Below the pieces are notes generated by a model, which worked only from the letters and a program-made list of their open reading frames with translations, had not been told where the DNA came from and searched no databases. Shown here one piece after another: positions 8,012 to 17,441 of a stretch of DNA of 64,000 nucleotides (positions are counted from its first letter, which is position 1; each line of letters opens with the position of its first letter). The translations under genes and the position numbers were made by a program. The stretch comes from Anderseniella sp. Alg231-50. Its GTDB lineage: Bacteria; Pseudomonadota; Alphaproteobacteria; Rhizobiales; Aestuariivirgaceae. The stretch is taken from NCBI RefSeq assembly GCF_900149695.1, contig NZ_LT703003.1, positions 124,001-188,000 of the forward strand. Reading direction: 5' to 3'.

Positions 8012-10654
8012 ATGCGCACCGAAACCCCACCGACCATTCGCCTGAAAGACTACAAGCCCTCTGACTACCTGATTGACCATGTGTCTCTGGACGTTGCCCT
8101 GCAGCCGACGGCAACCGGCGTAGTCTCGATCCTGAAGATGCGGCCCAATCCGGCCTCCAGGACCGTCAACGCGCCGGTTCGCCTGGATGGAGAGGCGCTG
8201 GAACTCAAATCCGTCGCCATCAATGGCGAGACAATCGGCGACAACCGGTACACTTTAACGGAAAACCAGCTGATCATCGACGATGTACCGGAAGGCCAGT
8301 TCGAACTGACCATCGAAACGCAATGCAATCCGGATGCAAATACGGCACTGTCGGGTCTGTACCGCTCCAATGACGTGTACTGTACCCAGTGTGAGGCGGA
8401 AGGTTTTCGCCGCATCACCTATTTCCTCGACCGGCCGGATGTGCTGGCTACCTATCAGGTTCGTGTCGAAGCTGACCGGGACACCGTTCCGGTGCTGCTG
8501 GCCAATGGCAATCCGGTCGAAACAGGTGAACTGGCCGATGGCCGCCATTTTGCGGTCTGGCAGGACCCGTGGCCGAAACCTTCCTACCTGTTTGCCCTGG
8601 TGGCAGGCGACCTGGCTTGCGTCACGGATCATTTCACCACCGTGTCAGGACGCAAGGTGGAACTGAGGATTTATGTCGAACAGGGCAAGCAGGACCGCTG
8701 CGACTGGGCAATGCAGAGTCTCAAGGCGTCGATGGCCTGGGACGAAACGGCGTTCGGCCGCGAATATGACCTTGATATTTTCATGATCGTCGCCGTGTCC
8801 GACTTCAATATGGGCGCCATGGAGAACAAGGGCCTCAATGTTTTCAACGACAAGTACATACTGGCGCGCGCCGACACGGCCACCGACCAGGATTACGTGA
8901 ATATCGAGGCGATTATCGCGCACGAGTATTTTCACAACTGGACAGGCAACCGGATCACCTGCCGCGACTGGTTTCAGCTGTGCCTCAAGGAAGGCCTGAC
9001 GGTATTCCGAGACCAGGAGTTCACCTCGGACATGCGCTCGCGCGCCGTCAAACGCATCCAGGACGTGCGTACGTTGAGATCACATCAGTTTCCGGAAGAT
9101 GCCGGGCCACTGGCACATCCGGTCAGGCCCCAGTCCTACATCGAGATCAACAATTTCTATACTGCCACGGTGTATGAAAAAGGCGCTGAAGTCGTGCGCA
9201 TGTTCAAGACTTTGCTGGGTGCGGAAAAGTTTGCAAAAGCGCTGAATATCTACTTTGACAGGCATGACGGCGATGCGGCCACGGTGGAAGATTTCGTCAC
9301 CTGCATGGAAGAGGCCTCCGGGCGTGATCTCGCGCAGTTTTTCAACTGGTACAATCATGCCGGCACGCCGTCAGTGAATACCCGGCTCGACTGGGACCAG
9401 GCGGCGGCTACCGCCACGCTCACCGTCAGCCAATCACTGTCTGCAACCCCCGGCCAGTCGGAAAAGCCGGACATGCACATTCCGCTTGCAACCGGGCTGA
9501 TCGGGCCGGACGGCGCCGACATGGAGCTGGTTCTCAGTGACGGGCAGCGTATCGACAGCGGTATTCTGGAATTGCGCTCGGCGAAGCAGAGCTGGACCTT
9601 CTCCGGCATTACGGATCGTCCGGTGCTGTCCATCAACCGTGGATTTTCCTCCCCGGTCAACCTGACCACCGGACAACGCGACGAAGACCTGCTGTTCCTT
9701 ATGGCAAACGACCATGACGCATTCAATCGCTGGGAAGCCGGTCAGACCCTGTCGCGTTCGATCATCATGTCCGCCATGCAGGCAATAAAGGACGGCGATG
9801 AGCCCGATGTGATCGATGACTATGCCGATGCACTGGCCAGTGTATTGGCCTCGCAGGAACTCGAACCAGCCTTCAAGGCCCAGATGCTTGCGCTGCCAAG
9901 CGAGGCTGATATCGCCAACATGCAGGGACGCAATGTCAATCCGGACCTGATTCAATCAGCGCGCGATCAAGTCCGCAAGGCGGTCGGCGGCAGGCTGGCG
10001 GAGCAGCTGGAAAGCCTGGCTGGCGACCTGCCTGCCGGCGATTACTCGCCAAGTGCGACAGCTGCCGGGCAACGGGCCCTGGCTTATGCGGCACTTTCAC
10101 TGCTGGGCGCAGCGGAACCGGCCAAGACGGCAGCCGCAGCGCTGAGCCGGTTCGAAGCCGCCCGGCACATGTCCGACATGATGGGACCTCTGAACATGCT
10201 CGCCGGTCTTGATGTTGCAGAACGGGACCAGGCGCTCGACATGTTTCACCAGAGGTTCACCGACGACCACCTGATTGTCGACAAATGGTTCTCCCTGCAT
10301 GCCATGCGTAAAGGCCCCGACGCTGCCGCTCATATACGCGCGCTGATGCAGCATGATGACTTCAGCATCACGCGGCCGAACCGGGTCCGGGCGCTGATCG
10401 GCACGTTTGCCGGCATGAACCAGACCGGTTTCAACAGCGCGTCCGGCGACGGCTATGACGTTCTGGCAGAAGTGGTCATGGCACTGGATGAACGCAACCC
10501 GCAGGTTGCAGCGCGCATGGTCTCGGCGTTCAGGTCCTATCAATTGATGGACCGGGTCCGGCAGGACAAGGCTCGAACGGCACTCGGCTTAATCCGCGAC
10601 AAGCAGAACCTGTCTGCCGATACGCTGGAAATGGTGTCGAGAATGCTGGACTAG
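8012..10654 (+). CDS. pepN: Aminopeptidase N (M1 family)
   Basis: This 880-residue protein is full length for proteobacterial PepN. The exopeptidase motif GAMENKGLNVFN is followed by the zinc site HEYFHNWTGNRI with the downstream glutamate in LKEGLTVFRDQEF (H-E-x-x-H-x18-E). The N-terminal beta domain (about 1-200) and C-terminal helical domain (about 540-880) match the E. coli type. It removes N-terminal residues from peptides in the cytoplasm. It starts 18 bp after the DadA-like gene, so the two may share a transcript, although their jobs are probably unrelated. A small hairpin follows the stop codon. Confidence 0.95.
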   Translation: MRTETPPTIRLKDYKPSDYLIDHVSLDVALQPTATGVVSILKMRPNPASRTVNAPVRLDGEALELKSVAINGETIGDNRYTLTENQLIIDDVPEGQFELTIETQCNPDANTALSGLYRSNDVYCTQCEAEGFRRITYFLDRPDVLATYQVRVEADRDTVPVLLANGNPVETGELADGRHFAVWQDPWPKPSYLFALVAGDLACVTDHFTTVSGRKVELRIYVEQGKQDRCDWAMQSLKASMAWDETAFGREYDLDIFMIVAVSDFNMGAMENKGLNVFNDKYILARADTATDQDYVNIEAIIAHEYFHNWTGNRITCRDWFQLCLKEGLTVFRDQEFTSDMRSRAVKRIQDVRTLRSHQFPEDAGPLAHPVRPQSYIEINNFYTATVYEKGAEVVRMFKTLLGAEKFAKALNIYFDRHDGDAATVEDFVTCMEEASGRDLAQFFNWYNHAGTPSVNTRLDWDQAAATATLTVSQSLSATPGQSEKPDMHIPLATGLIGPDGADMELVLSDGQRIDSGILELRSAKQSWTFSGITDRPVLSINRGFSSPVNLTTGQRDEDLLFLMANDHDAFNRWEAGQTLSRSIIMSAMQAIKDGDEPDVIDDYADALASVLASQELEPAFKAQMLALPSEADIANMQGRNVNPDLIQSARDQVRKAVGGRLAEQLESLAGDLPAGDYSPSATAAGQRALAYAALSLLGAAEPAKTAAAALSRFEAARHMSDMMGPLNMLAGLDVAERDQALDMFHQRFTDDHLIVDKWFSLHAMRKGPDAAAHIRALMQHDDFSITRPNRVRALIGTFAGMNQTGFNSASGDGYDVLAEVVMALDERNPQVAARMVSAFRSYQLMDRVRQDKARTALGLIRDKQNLSADTLEMVSRMLD

Positions 10655-10665
10655 AACAAGCCGTA

Positions 10666-10682
10666 GGCAGGTTCACCCTGCC
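10666..10682 (+). terminator. Weak hairpin downstream of pepN
   Basis: GGCAGG and CCTGCC form a 6-bp stem with a 5-base loop, 11 bp after the pepN stop. There is no run of T after it, so it may only stabilise the 3' end. Confidence 0.35.
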
Positions 10683-11065
10683 CGCTTGAAGCCTACCAGT
10701 TCTCCTGTTGTTTCGGATGCGAAACATTACTTTCACAGCCCTGCGCTTCACTTCCTCGCGGCGAGCGCAAAACGGCAGGTATTTGGCCCACCAGACGGGA
10801 CTCCATCGCGCAACGTAAGAATTTTGTCCCAATTCATTTGAAATTGCTGTATTTTAAAGCCGTTTCGGGTCCGGAAGTATCCTTCAAGCTTGCCAAATCA
10901 GGTGCATTTCGAATCAATGGCCTGAACTGATTCGACAGGGTTGGGGGGCGGTGTATCAGCCCAAGCGTGAGTACTGTCAGGGGGCGGCAGACCATCACAG
11001 TCTTGAAGGGTGTTGCCTGTACGGGTCGCTGCATTTAGGCAGCTGGCCGCAATGGGGATGATTAC
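10683..11065. other. Non-coding stretch between pepN and pleC-like gene
   Basis: About 380 bp hold no convincing gene. Short minus-strand frames here have no ribosome-binding sites or family features. The right part is locally AT-rich (about 10818-10862), then GC-rich with a G-run near 10941-10950. It presumably carries the promoter of the kinase gene, but I could not assign hexamers with confidence. Confidence 0.5.
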
Positions 11066-13450
11066 GTGTCCAAGGCAAAACTTGGAGAACTGTTTTTCAA
11101 GGAGCGGGCGCTGAAGGTCAGCGTCGGCTCCAAACGTGTACCGTCAATTGCAATCTCCGAACGCATCCTGCGCAACCTGATCACCGGGCTGATCCTCTTG
11201 TTCCTGATGACGCTGGCGACAGCCCTGTTCCTGCAATTGTCGGCCAGTCGCGAGCGCTCCATCGTTGCCTCAACCAAGCATACCGCACTGGTGCTGCGGG
11301 CTGCCGCCAGCGACCTGAGCGCGACCCTTGGCGCGGGCTTTGCCGGCGGCCGGACAGTGCGCGCACTGATCCCTGAGGATCTGGCGGAAGTGTTGCCGCA
11401 AGATACCGGTGTGCGTGGCCGGTTGTTCATTGCAACCGACGAGAAGGGTTATGTGCAAACCAGCTACCCGGAAGACCTGGGGCTGAAGGGCGCGAACCTC
11501 TCAACCGTGTTCGGCCAGGAAGGCATCCTTGGCGCCGCGCAGCAACTCGGCGCGCCGGTGCTTGCCATCACGCCAGCCAACGAGGAAGTCTATATCGGCC
11601 TGCGCTCGCTCAGCCCCTATCTGGGCCAGATCGTTGTTATCCACCCGAAAGCCCAGGTGCTGCAGGACTGGCGTTCTGATGTGACCCAGATAGCAACCCT
11701 GTTCGTCGTCACACTGGGAGTGCTGGTGCTGCTGGGAACAGCCTTCCACTGGCAGGCATCACGCGCCGCCGAAGCTGACCAGACGCTCGCCGTCGCGACC
11801 GAACGCATGGACAAGGCGCTGGATCGCGGACATTGCGGGTTGTGGGACTGGGATATCGCACGCGGCAGGATTTTCTGGTCGAAGTCCATGTATGACATTT
11901 TGGGCCTGGAGACCAAGGGCGAGTTCCTGTCCTATGGCGAGGTTGCCGAGCGCCTGCACCCGGACGACGATCCGATTGACCAGCTTGTCGATGTCATGCT
12001 GCGCGGCGGACGACCCGCCATCGACCAGGAATTCCGCATGAAGCATTGCGACGGCCACTGGGTGTGGCTGCGCGCACGCGCAGAACTTTCGGAAGCGCCG
12101 GGCCAGGATTCTCCGAACCTGGTTGGCATCGCCATCGACATTACCGAACAGAAGCGGCTCGACAAGCTGAACCAGGAGGCGGAACTGCGCCTCAAGGATG
12201 CCATCGAGAACGTATCGGAAGCATTCGTGCTGTGGGACTCAGACAATCACCTGGTTATGTGCAATTCCAAGTACCAGCAGCTTCACAACCTTCCAGCCAG
12301 CGTATGCAGGCCCGGTTCGTCATATGAGGACGTCACCCGGGTTGCGCGCGAACCGGTAATCCGGCAGCGCTCGGCGGCGTCAACCGAAACCGCCCTGCCG
12401 ACCAGTATTCCCGAAGGCAGTGACGGCAACACATTTGAAGTGCAACTGGAAGACGGACGCTGGCTGCAGATCAACGAACGGCGCACCAAGGACGGTGGCT
12501 TCGTGTCGGTTGGCACTGATATCTCCAACCTGAAAATGCATGAGGAAAAACTGCTGGAGTCAGAACGCGAACTGATGAACACGGTGCGTGACCTGCAGAA
12601 ATCCCGCATGGAGCTTGAACAGCAGTCGCAGCGGCTCGCCGACCTGGCTGAGAAATACTCCCGCGAAAAGACCCGTGCGGAAGCGGCCAACCGGTCAAAA
12701 TCCGAATTCCTAGCAAACATGAGCCACGAACTGCGCACGCCGCTCAATGCAATCATCGGATTTTCGGAAGTCATCGAGCAGCAATTGTTCGGCAAGGTCG
12801 AAATCCCGAAATACCTGGACTATGCCCATGACATCCACAGTTCCGGGCAATACCTGCTCGATGTCATCAATGACATCCTCGACATGTCGAAAATCGAGGC
12901 CGGCCGGATTACCCTGGAAGTCGAGAAATGCTCGGTGCCGGCCGTTATAGAAGAAGCATTGCGGATCGTGTCCGGACGCGCCCAGGAAGGCGGCGTCACC
13001 CTGCGCAAGGACCTGCCCGACTCGCTGCACGCCATGGCAGACGTGCGTTCGCTCAAGCAGGTGCTGATTAATGTCATCGCCAATGGCGTCAAATTCACCC
13101 CTGACAGCGGCAGCCTCACCATTTCGGCGCGCCGGGTCAAGAAAATGGCGGAAATCGTCATTGCCGATACCGGTATCGGCATTCCACCCGATCAGATCTC
13201 CAAGCTGGGGCGTCCGTTCGAACAGGTGGAAAACCAGCTTACCAAGACCCGTTCCGGCTCCGGCCTCGGTCTTGCCATCTCAAACTCGCTGATCCGGCTC
13301 AATGACGGCTCGCTGCATATTGCCAGCGAGAAAGGCAAAGGCACCACAGTGACCATAACCTTGCCAATCGCCCAGAAAGGCAAGCAGCCGAAGCGCATCG
13401 TCGAATCCGACGCGGTCATTGAGCCGATTGCCACAGGTACACAGGCGTAA
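11066..13450 (+). CDS. pleC: PleC-like membrane sensor histidine kinase with PAS domains
   Basis: The product has 794 residues. It has a membrane segment at about 39-58, a periplasmic region to about 208, a second membrane segment at about 209-229, and a PAS domain at 250-365 (GLWDWDIARGRIFWS...HPDD). A second PAS-like region follows at 375-490, then a coiled coil at 490-545. HisKA has FLANMSHELRTPLNAIIGF with H554, and HATPase_c has DTGIGIPPDQ and SGSGLGLAIS. The layout and the GLWDWDI region match PleC, the kinase/phosphatase that acts on DivK and PleD in cell-cycle and polarity control of alphaproteobacteria. Its position near glnE agrees with the rhizobial gene order. The start is GTG. 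Another PdhS-family member is possible. Confidence 0.75.
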   Translation: MSKAKLGELFFKERALKVSVGSKRVPSIAISERILRNLITGLILLFLMTLATALFLQLSASRERSIVASTKHTALVLRAAASDLSATLGAGFAGGRTVRALIPEDLAEVLPQDTGVRGRLFIATDEKGYVQTSYPEDLGLKGANLSTVFGQEGILGAAQQLGAPVLAITPANEEVYIGLRSLSPYLGQIVVIHPKAQVLQDWRSDVTQIATLFVVTLGVLVLLGTAFHWQASRAAEADQTLAVATERMDKALDRGHCGLWDWDIARGRIFWSKSMYDILGLETKGEFLSYGEVAERLHPDDDPIDQLVDVMLRGGRPAIDQEFRMKHCDGHWVWLRARAELSEAPGQDSPNLVGIAIDITEQKRLDKLNQEAELRLKDAIENVSEAFVLWDSDNHLVMCNSKYQQLHNLPASVCRPGSSYEDVTRVAREPVIRQRSAASTETALPTSIPEGSDGNTFEVQLEDGRWLQINERRTKDGGFVSVGTDISNLKMHEEKLLESERELMNTVRDLQKSRMELEQQSQRLADLAEKYSREKTRAEAANRSKSEFLANMSHELRTPLNAIIGFSEVIEQQLFGKVEIPKYLDYAHDIHSSGQYLLDVINDILDMSKIEAGRITLEVEKCSVPAVIEEALRIVSGRAQEGGVTLRKDLPDSLHAMADVRSLKQVLINVIANGVKFTPDSGSLTISARRVKKMAEIVIADTGIGIPPDQISKLGRPFEQVENQLTKTRSGSGLGLAISNSLIRLNDGSLHIASEKGKGTTVTITLPIAQKGKQPKRIVESDAVIEPIATGTQA

Positions 13451-13617
13451 AATCGCCTCAACATCGTCTTGCGATCAATCCGGTCTGCAATGAGCCGTAC
13501 CCTCAACCGGACATCATCAGGTGTTGACCGGGCAGCCGCGCAGAGTCCAATTTGACAACGCCCGCATGCACAGCAAAGGATCAGCAATGAGCTCGTTCGA
13601 AGGAAGGCTGATTGAAA

Positions 13618-14448
13618 ATGCCTGAAAACCTGGAAATGCCGCAAGAATGGACACCAGAGCAGAAACTGTTTCCACACCAGGTTGGCTTTACCTGCCCGCC
13701 ATTTGACTTTGACGCAGCACCGACGGATTTCCTTCGCATTGCGCCCCCAACGGTGGGTGTACACGGGTGGATGTTGCATGTGCCGGACTACCAACATGGT
13801 CTTGACCAGCGAAAACGAAATTTTGGCATGCTCAAGGATTTCGCTCATTGTATGGGGAGAAACGGTGTGGATGCGTGTGGCCAGGTCGGCTCCAACTGGG
13901 TGCATGCCTCCGGTCTCGGCGTGGACGGCATTCGAGAGTTCTGCGAAAAACTGAGCGACGAGCATGGCCTAGCGTTTCACATGGCGGGCTATGCGATGGT
14001 TGAAGCCCTGCGGGCCATGAATGTCGAGAAAATTGCGCTGAATGCTGTCTATCATTGGCCTGACTGGTGGCAAGGCACAGCCGGGTTTTTAGAAGAGGCA
14101 GGCTTCGACGTCTTGTGGGCGGGTAATTTCGTCGACCAGGGCTGGTTTGCTGACCAGAGTGCCGTAAACGAGCAACGCTGGATATTTGACGGCGATCTGG
14201 CGGACAAAAGCTTTCAGTATGTTGCTGAAAAGGCACCAGCAGCAGATGCCTACATTGTCAACGGAATGTGCAATTTTCGCACCGGGCAGAACGGGCAGCC
14301 GGAGCGCATGCTGCATCAGACTCCACGTCTTGAAACCATGCTGGGAAAACCTGTCATTGCTCATGACACGGCATTGTACTGGAGAATGTTCAAATCGCTG
14401 TCTGTTAAACCTCAAGGTCGGCACGGTCAGTTGCTGGAGTCATTGTAA
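13618..14448 (+). CDS. Asp/Glu racemase superfamily (maleate isomerase/arylmalonate decarboxylase-like)
   Basis: The 276-residue product resembles the maleate cis-trans isomerase branch. The N-terminal part has RIAPPTVGVHGWMLHV, the middle has EEAGFDVLW, and near the C-terminus NGMCNFRT holds the likely second catalytic cysteine, followed by PVIAHDTALYWRMFKSL. The first catalytic cysteine could be the one in GVDACGQVGSNW, although the context is not canonical. The substrate is unknown. A TTG at 13612 in the same frame is an alternative start, with AAGGAAGG upstream of both. Its stop overlaps the ATG of the sulfotransferase gene (TAATG), so the two are probably translationally coupled. Confidence 0.65.
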   Translation: MPENLEMPQEWTPEQKLFPHQVGFTCPPFDFDAAPTDFLRIAPPTVGVHGWMLHVPDYQHGLDQRKRNFGMLKDFAHCMGRNGVDACGQVGSNWVHASGLGVDGIREFCEKLSDEHGLAFHMAGYAMVEALRAMNVEKIALNAVYHWPDWWQGTAGFLEEAGFDVLWAGNFVDQGWFADQSAVNEQRWIFDGDLADKSFQYVAEKAPAADAYIVNGMCNFRTGQNGQPERMLHQTPRLETMLGKPVIAHDTALYWRMFKSLSVKPQGRHGQLLESL

Positions 14449-15194
14449 TGCACAAGATAGTCGCATTGTGGGCGGTGCCACGTTCAACTTCTACCGCTTT
14501 TGAATGGATGATGCGTCAACGCGGCGACCTTGATTGCCTGCATGAACCTTTCGGTGAAGCGTGGTATCAGGGCGAGGAGCCGTTTTGGCCCAGATTTACA
14601 CCAGACCAGAAAACAACACCGGGACTAACCCTTGACAGCGTATGGGCGGACATTTGCGCCCGTGCGACAGAGGGGCCGGTCTTCATCAAGGATTTTCCAC
14701 ACTACATAAATCACATGTGGGATGAGGCGTTTCTCAGCAATTTCACCCATTCGTTTCTGATACGTGACCCGGCCAAGACCATATCCTCCATGTACGACAA
14801 ATGGCCCGACTTCGATGCTGCAGAAGTCGGGTTTCCGGAACAGCGGGCCTTGTTCGATTTGCTCACCGCCCTGAATGGCAAATCACCTGTGGTTATCGAT
14901 AGTGACGACCTGCTTGCAGACCCTCACAGCATGACCGCGGCCTATTGCGAAGCCGTGGGCATTGACTTCATTGAGAAGGCGCTGACATGGGACCCCGGCG
15001 CCGACACGGGGGACTACAGCTGGTGGGATGGTGGTTCATTTCATGCCAACCTGAAAAACTCCACAGGACTGAAACCACAAAAACGCAAATACGTATCCAT
15101 TGAAAACGCTGCACCACGGGTGCAACAGGTTCATCGGCGCATGAAGCCTCACTATGACCGCTTACATGACCATCGTCTCACTGTTGCTACATGA
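14448..15194 (+). CDS. Sulfotransferase-like protein
   Basis: The protein has 248 residues. Its N-terminal ALWAVPRSTSTAFEWMM contains the phosphate-binding loop (R-S-x-S-T) that holds PAPS in sulfotransferases. The segment FLIRDPAKTISSMYDKWP matches the 3'-phosphate-binding region (R-D-P...S). A YVSIENAAP stretch lies near the C-terminus. Sulfotransferases move a sulfuryl group from PAPS to small molecules or glycans; the acceptor is unknown. It overlaps the racemase-like gene by one base, an uncommon pair that suggests a small two-step pathway or a modified metabolite (inference). The next gene is convergent, 63 bp away. Confidence 0.75.
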   Translation: MHKIVALWAVPRSTSTAFEWMMRQRGDLDCLHEPFGEAWYQGEEPFWPRFTPDQKTTPGLTLDSVWADICARATEGPVFIKDFPHYINHMWDEAFLSNFTHSFLIRDPAKTISSMYDKWPDFDAAEVGFPEQRALFDLLTALNGKSPVVIDSDDLLADPHSMTAAYCEAVGIDFIEKALTWDPGADTGDYSWWDGGSFHANLKNSTGLKPQKRKYVSIENAAPRVQQVHRRMKPHYDRLHDHRLTVAT

Positions 15195-15257
15195 GCGAAC
15201 CCGACCGATTGTCATCGCATTGTGGAAAAAGTGCCGCCGGCAAGCCAGTATCCCGGC

Positions 15258-15773
15258 CTATTCCTTACGCTCGTGCTTCCAGCGTTTCCAGCGCCGTTTC
15301 GACATGGTCTTGCGCTCGATCTGGTCGGCGATCTGCTTGCGCTCGTCCGGTGTCAGGCGCCTGAAGAAATTTTCGGCAATGTTGCGGCCACGGCCCACCA
15401 TGGTTTGCGCCTCGGTCTCGTAAACCGCCAGCGCTTTTGCAACCTCAGCTTCGTCATATGGCTCTGCACGCAAGGCGGAGGCGACATCTCGTGCCTTTTC
15501 ACGCAAGGCCTTGCGCAGGGCGCGAAATCCCTTGCGATGCCCACGCAGTTCACCGACCAGTTCATCGCGCCGGTCACGGTCAAGCTCGCGGAAAAACGCC
15601 CGCGGCAATATCTGGGTGAAACCGGGCCCGGTAATGGAGCGATGCCGGTGCGGGCCGACGGCGTTGTGGGCAACAATGGCTGCAACCACCGCCAGGTTGA
15701 TGGCCAGGGACGCAATCAGGGCTATCCACAACCACGACCAGCGGCGAGCCTTGGGGGTTTGCGCATCGCTCAT
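15258..15773 (-). CDS. Periplasmic metal-sensor-like protein (CnrX/CpxP type), membrane-anchored
   Basis: The 171-residue protein has one N-terminal membrane segment (about 14-36, WLWIALIASLAINLAVVAAI) and a helical periplasmic domain rich in Arg, Glu and Ala. The segment ENFFRRLTPDERKQIADQI resembles the LTxxQ-type helix of CpxP/CnrX proteins. It is the last gene of the ECF sigma operon and overlaps the anti-sigma candidate by 4 bp (ATGA). Family members sense metals or envelope stress and feed the signal to an anti-sigma factor. The His-rich patch VGPHRHRS just after the membrane segment could bind metal. The signal is not known. Confidence 0.7.
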   Translation of the reverse strand: MSDAQTPKARRWSWLWIALIASLAINLAVVAAIVAHNAVGPHRHRSITGPGFTQILPRAFFRELDRDRRDELVGELRGHRKGFRALRKALREKARDVASALRAEPYDEAEVAKALAVYETEAQTMVGRGRNIAENFFRRLTPDERKQIADQIERKTMSKRRWKRWKHERKE

Positions 15774-16282
15774 AGCAAACTCCCGTCATCACCGTCGTCG
15801 AGCAGCACAACGTCCAGCACATCATCTGTTGCAGCCGGCAATTGCAGGCTGTCGGCCAGAATTGTGCCGACATCCGTCCCTGCTCCCACAAAAACGCCCA
15901 GCATGACGCTTGCCGCCAGGGTACCGGCCACCAGCAGTTGCTGCGGCCGGAAACCGGACTGCCAGCGGGACTTCCCACCGTGCATCAGGGCAGTCCCGGA
16001 TGCGTCCGGTTCCGCCGCAACAGCTGAAAGCAGCCGATCACGAGCACCTTCGGGTTCTGCAATGGCCACCGCGGTGGCGGTATCCAGCAACTTGTCCAAC
16101 TGATCAGCGCCAGCGCTCAGGTCGCCGGGCAGCAACTCAGGTTCACGCAACAGGTTGGCAAACCGCACCCGGTCAGCTTCAGGCCAGCGCAGCGGATTAC
16201 GGCCATAGGCCGCCAGCACTTCAGCCAGGCGCGCATCGCCGGCGCCGCCCTGCTCCTTGCCGTTATTGTTGCGTGCCGTCAT
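15770..16282 (-). CDS. Putative anti-sigma factor (single-pass membrane protein)
   Basis: The 170-residue product has an acidic, helical cytoplasmic N-terminal part (about 1-110) with LAEVLAAYGRNPLRWPEADR, then one membrane segment at about 118-138 (LLVAGTLAASVMLGVFVGAG). A short acidic periplasmic tail ends DVVLLDDGDDGSLL. There is no classical zinc-binding H-x3-C-x2-C motif. Position supports the call: its start overlaps the sigma gene stop by 4 bp and its stop overlaps the periplasmic sensor start by 4 bp. It probably holds the sigma factor inactive until the periplasmic partner signals (inference). Confidence 0.65.
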   Translation of the reverse strand: MTARNNNGKEQGGAGDARLAEVLAAYGRNPLRWPEADRVRFANLLREPELLPGDLSAGADQLDKLLDTATAVAIAEPEGARDRLLSAVAAEPDASGTALMHGGKSRWQSGFRPQQLLVAGTLAASVMLGVFVGAGTDVGTILADSLQLPAATDDVLDVVLLDDGDDGSLL

Positions 16283-16929
16283 TTCAGTTGCTCCAGTTCA
16301 TCAATCAGGTCCGTCCACACCGGGTTGAGCAGTGTTCGCAAGGACCGCCGGGCCCGCGACAACAGCGATTCCACCGCCTCGACGCTGACCTCCATGATCG
16401 ATGCAGTCTCCTGATTGCCCAATGCTTCGAAATAGGTCAACTGCAGGGCCGTGCGCTGGCGCTCGGGCAATTGCGCCATGGCGGCGGACACTTCGTCTGC
16501 TGCCTGACCGTGGCGCAGGTGCCCGTCAGGCGCCGTCGACGGATCAACCAGCAATTCCAGCTCACTGTCAGACGTGTTGCGCGCGCGTCGCAACCGATCA
16601 ATGGCAAGATTGCGCGCCACTCTGACAATCCATCCCTTCAAGGCCGCCTGATTGCGTAAAACCGGCGGATCACGCCACAGTTTGACGAACGCCTCCTGGG
16701 TCACGTCTTCAGCGTCTGCGGCATTACCCAACACCCGGGCGGACAGCCTGAAGACCAGTGAATAGTGCCGGTCAACCAGCGTGGCAAAGGCGCTTTCATC
16801 ACCGGCAACAACCCCTTCAAGCAACACGGCATCGACTGCCGGAGATGCATCTCCGGCAGTCGAACTGTCTGCTGTGTTTTCACTATATCCTGCCATTCCC
16901 CAAGCCGGACGCGCTACTTGCCAGTTCAT
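16279..16929 (-). CDS. ECF-family RNA polymerase sigma factor
   Basis: The protein has 216 residues. Region 2 covers about 40-110 (FATLVDRHYSLVFRLSARVL, then DAEDVTQEAFVKLWR and GWIVRVARNLAIDRLRR). Region 4 covers about 145-200 (AMAQLPERQRTALQLTYFE, then SIMEVSVEAVESLLSRARR). The spacing is that of an ECF (group 4) factor. The ATG at 16929 follows GGAGGG, which overlaps the end of the upstream EF-hand gene region. It directs RNA polymerase to a small stress regulon, often including its own operon. The order EF-hand, sigma, anti-sigma, periplasmic sensor suggests a metal or envelope signal. Confidence 0.93.
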   Translation of the reverse strand: MNWQVARPAWGMAGYSENTADSSTAGDASPAVDAVLLEGVVAGDESAFATLVDRHYSLVFRLSARVLGNAADAEDVTQEAFVKLWRDPPVLRNQAALKGWIVRVARNLAIDRLRRARNTSDSELELLVDPSTAPDGHLRHGQAADEVSAAMAQLPERQRTALQLTYFEALGNQETASIMEVSVEAVESLLSRARRSLRTLLNPVWTDLIDELEQLK

Positions 16930-16937
16930 CAGCCCTC

Positions 16938-17408
16938 CTATTGCCGGGCCTGTGACCTTGCCTTGCGAGCCTCGGTCCGTTTCTTGCGTGCGGTCACATG
17001 ATAGGCACGCGATTCCTGCAAAGTCACGCCGCCTGACTTGTCGCTGTCAGCCAACACAAAAAGTCCGCCAATGTAACCGCGCAGTTCGGCGCGGGTAACC
17101 GCGGCATCCTTGTCCGCATCCATGCGTCTCAGAATGCGGTCAATGCGGCGTTGAGACAGCCGGTTGAGCCAGTTTTCAAGCTCGACCCTGGTAACCTTGT
17201 CATTCTTGTCGGCATCAAGCCGCATGAACCGGCGAACCGATTTTGCTTCCAGTTCTTCTATTGCAAGTGCGCCGTCCTTGTTCTTGTCGAGGCGCTCAAA
17301 AGTGCGTTCGCCACGCGGCATGCCTGGTTCACGGGCCAATGCGCTGCTTGCGGACATGCCTGCGATGACCAACGCGGCAGACAAGGCGGCTGAAAAATGA
17401 ATGCTCAT
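16938..17408 (-). CDS. Secreted EF-hand calcium-binding protein
   Basis: The product has 156 residues with a signal peptide (about 1-25, cut after SSALA). Four EF-hand loops are visible at about 41-52 (DKNKDGALAIEE), 65-76 (DADKNDKVTRVE), 97-108 (DADKDAAVTRAE) and 121-132 (DSDKSGGVTLQE). The first is the most canonical, with D-x-N-x-D-G. Loops 2 and 3 lack the usual central glycine. It is the first gene of the ECF sigma operon, 8 bp before the sigma start, and has AAGGAG upstream. It should act in the periplasm, perhaps as a Ca2+ buffer or sensor tied to the sigma pathway (inference). Confidence 0.85.
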   Translation of the reverse strand: MSIHFSAALSAALVIAGMSASSALAREPGMPRGERTFERLDKNKDGALAIEELEAKSVRRFMRLDADKNDKVTRVELENWLNRLSQRRIDRILRRMDADKDAAVTRAELRGYIGGLFVLADSDKSGGVTLQESRAYHVTARKKRTEARKARSQARQ

Positions 17409-17441
17409 AACGGATCAATCTCCTTAGCTGTGTTTGTTGCC

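Noticed and set aside
10530-11034. Two small minus-strand frames after pepN
   Set aside because: No ribosome-binding sites and no recognisable protein features; one overlaps pepN.
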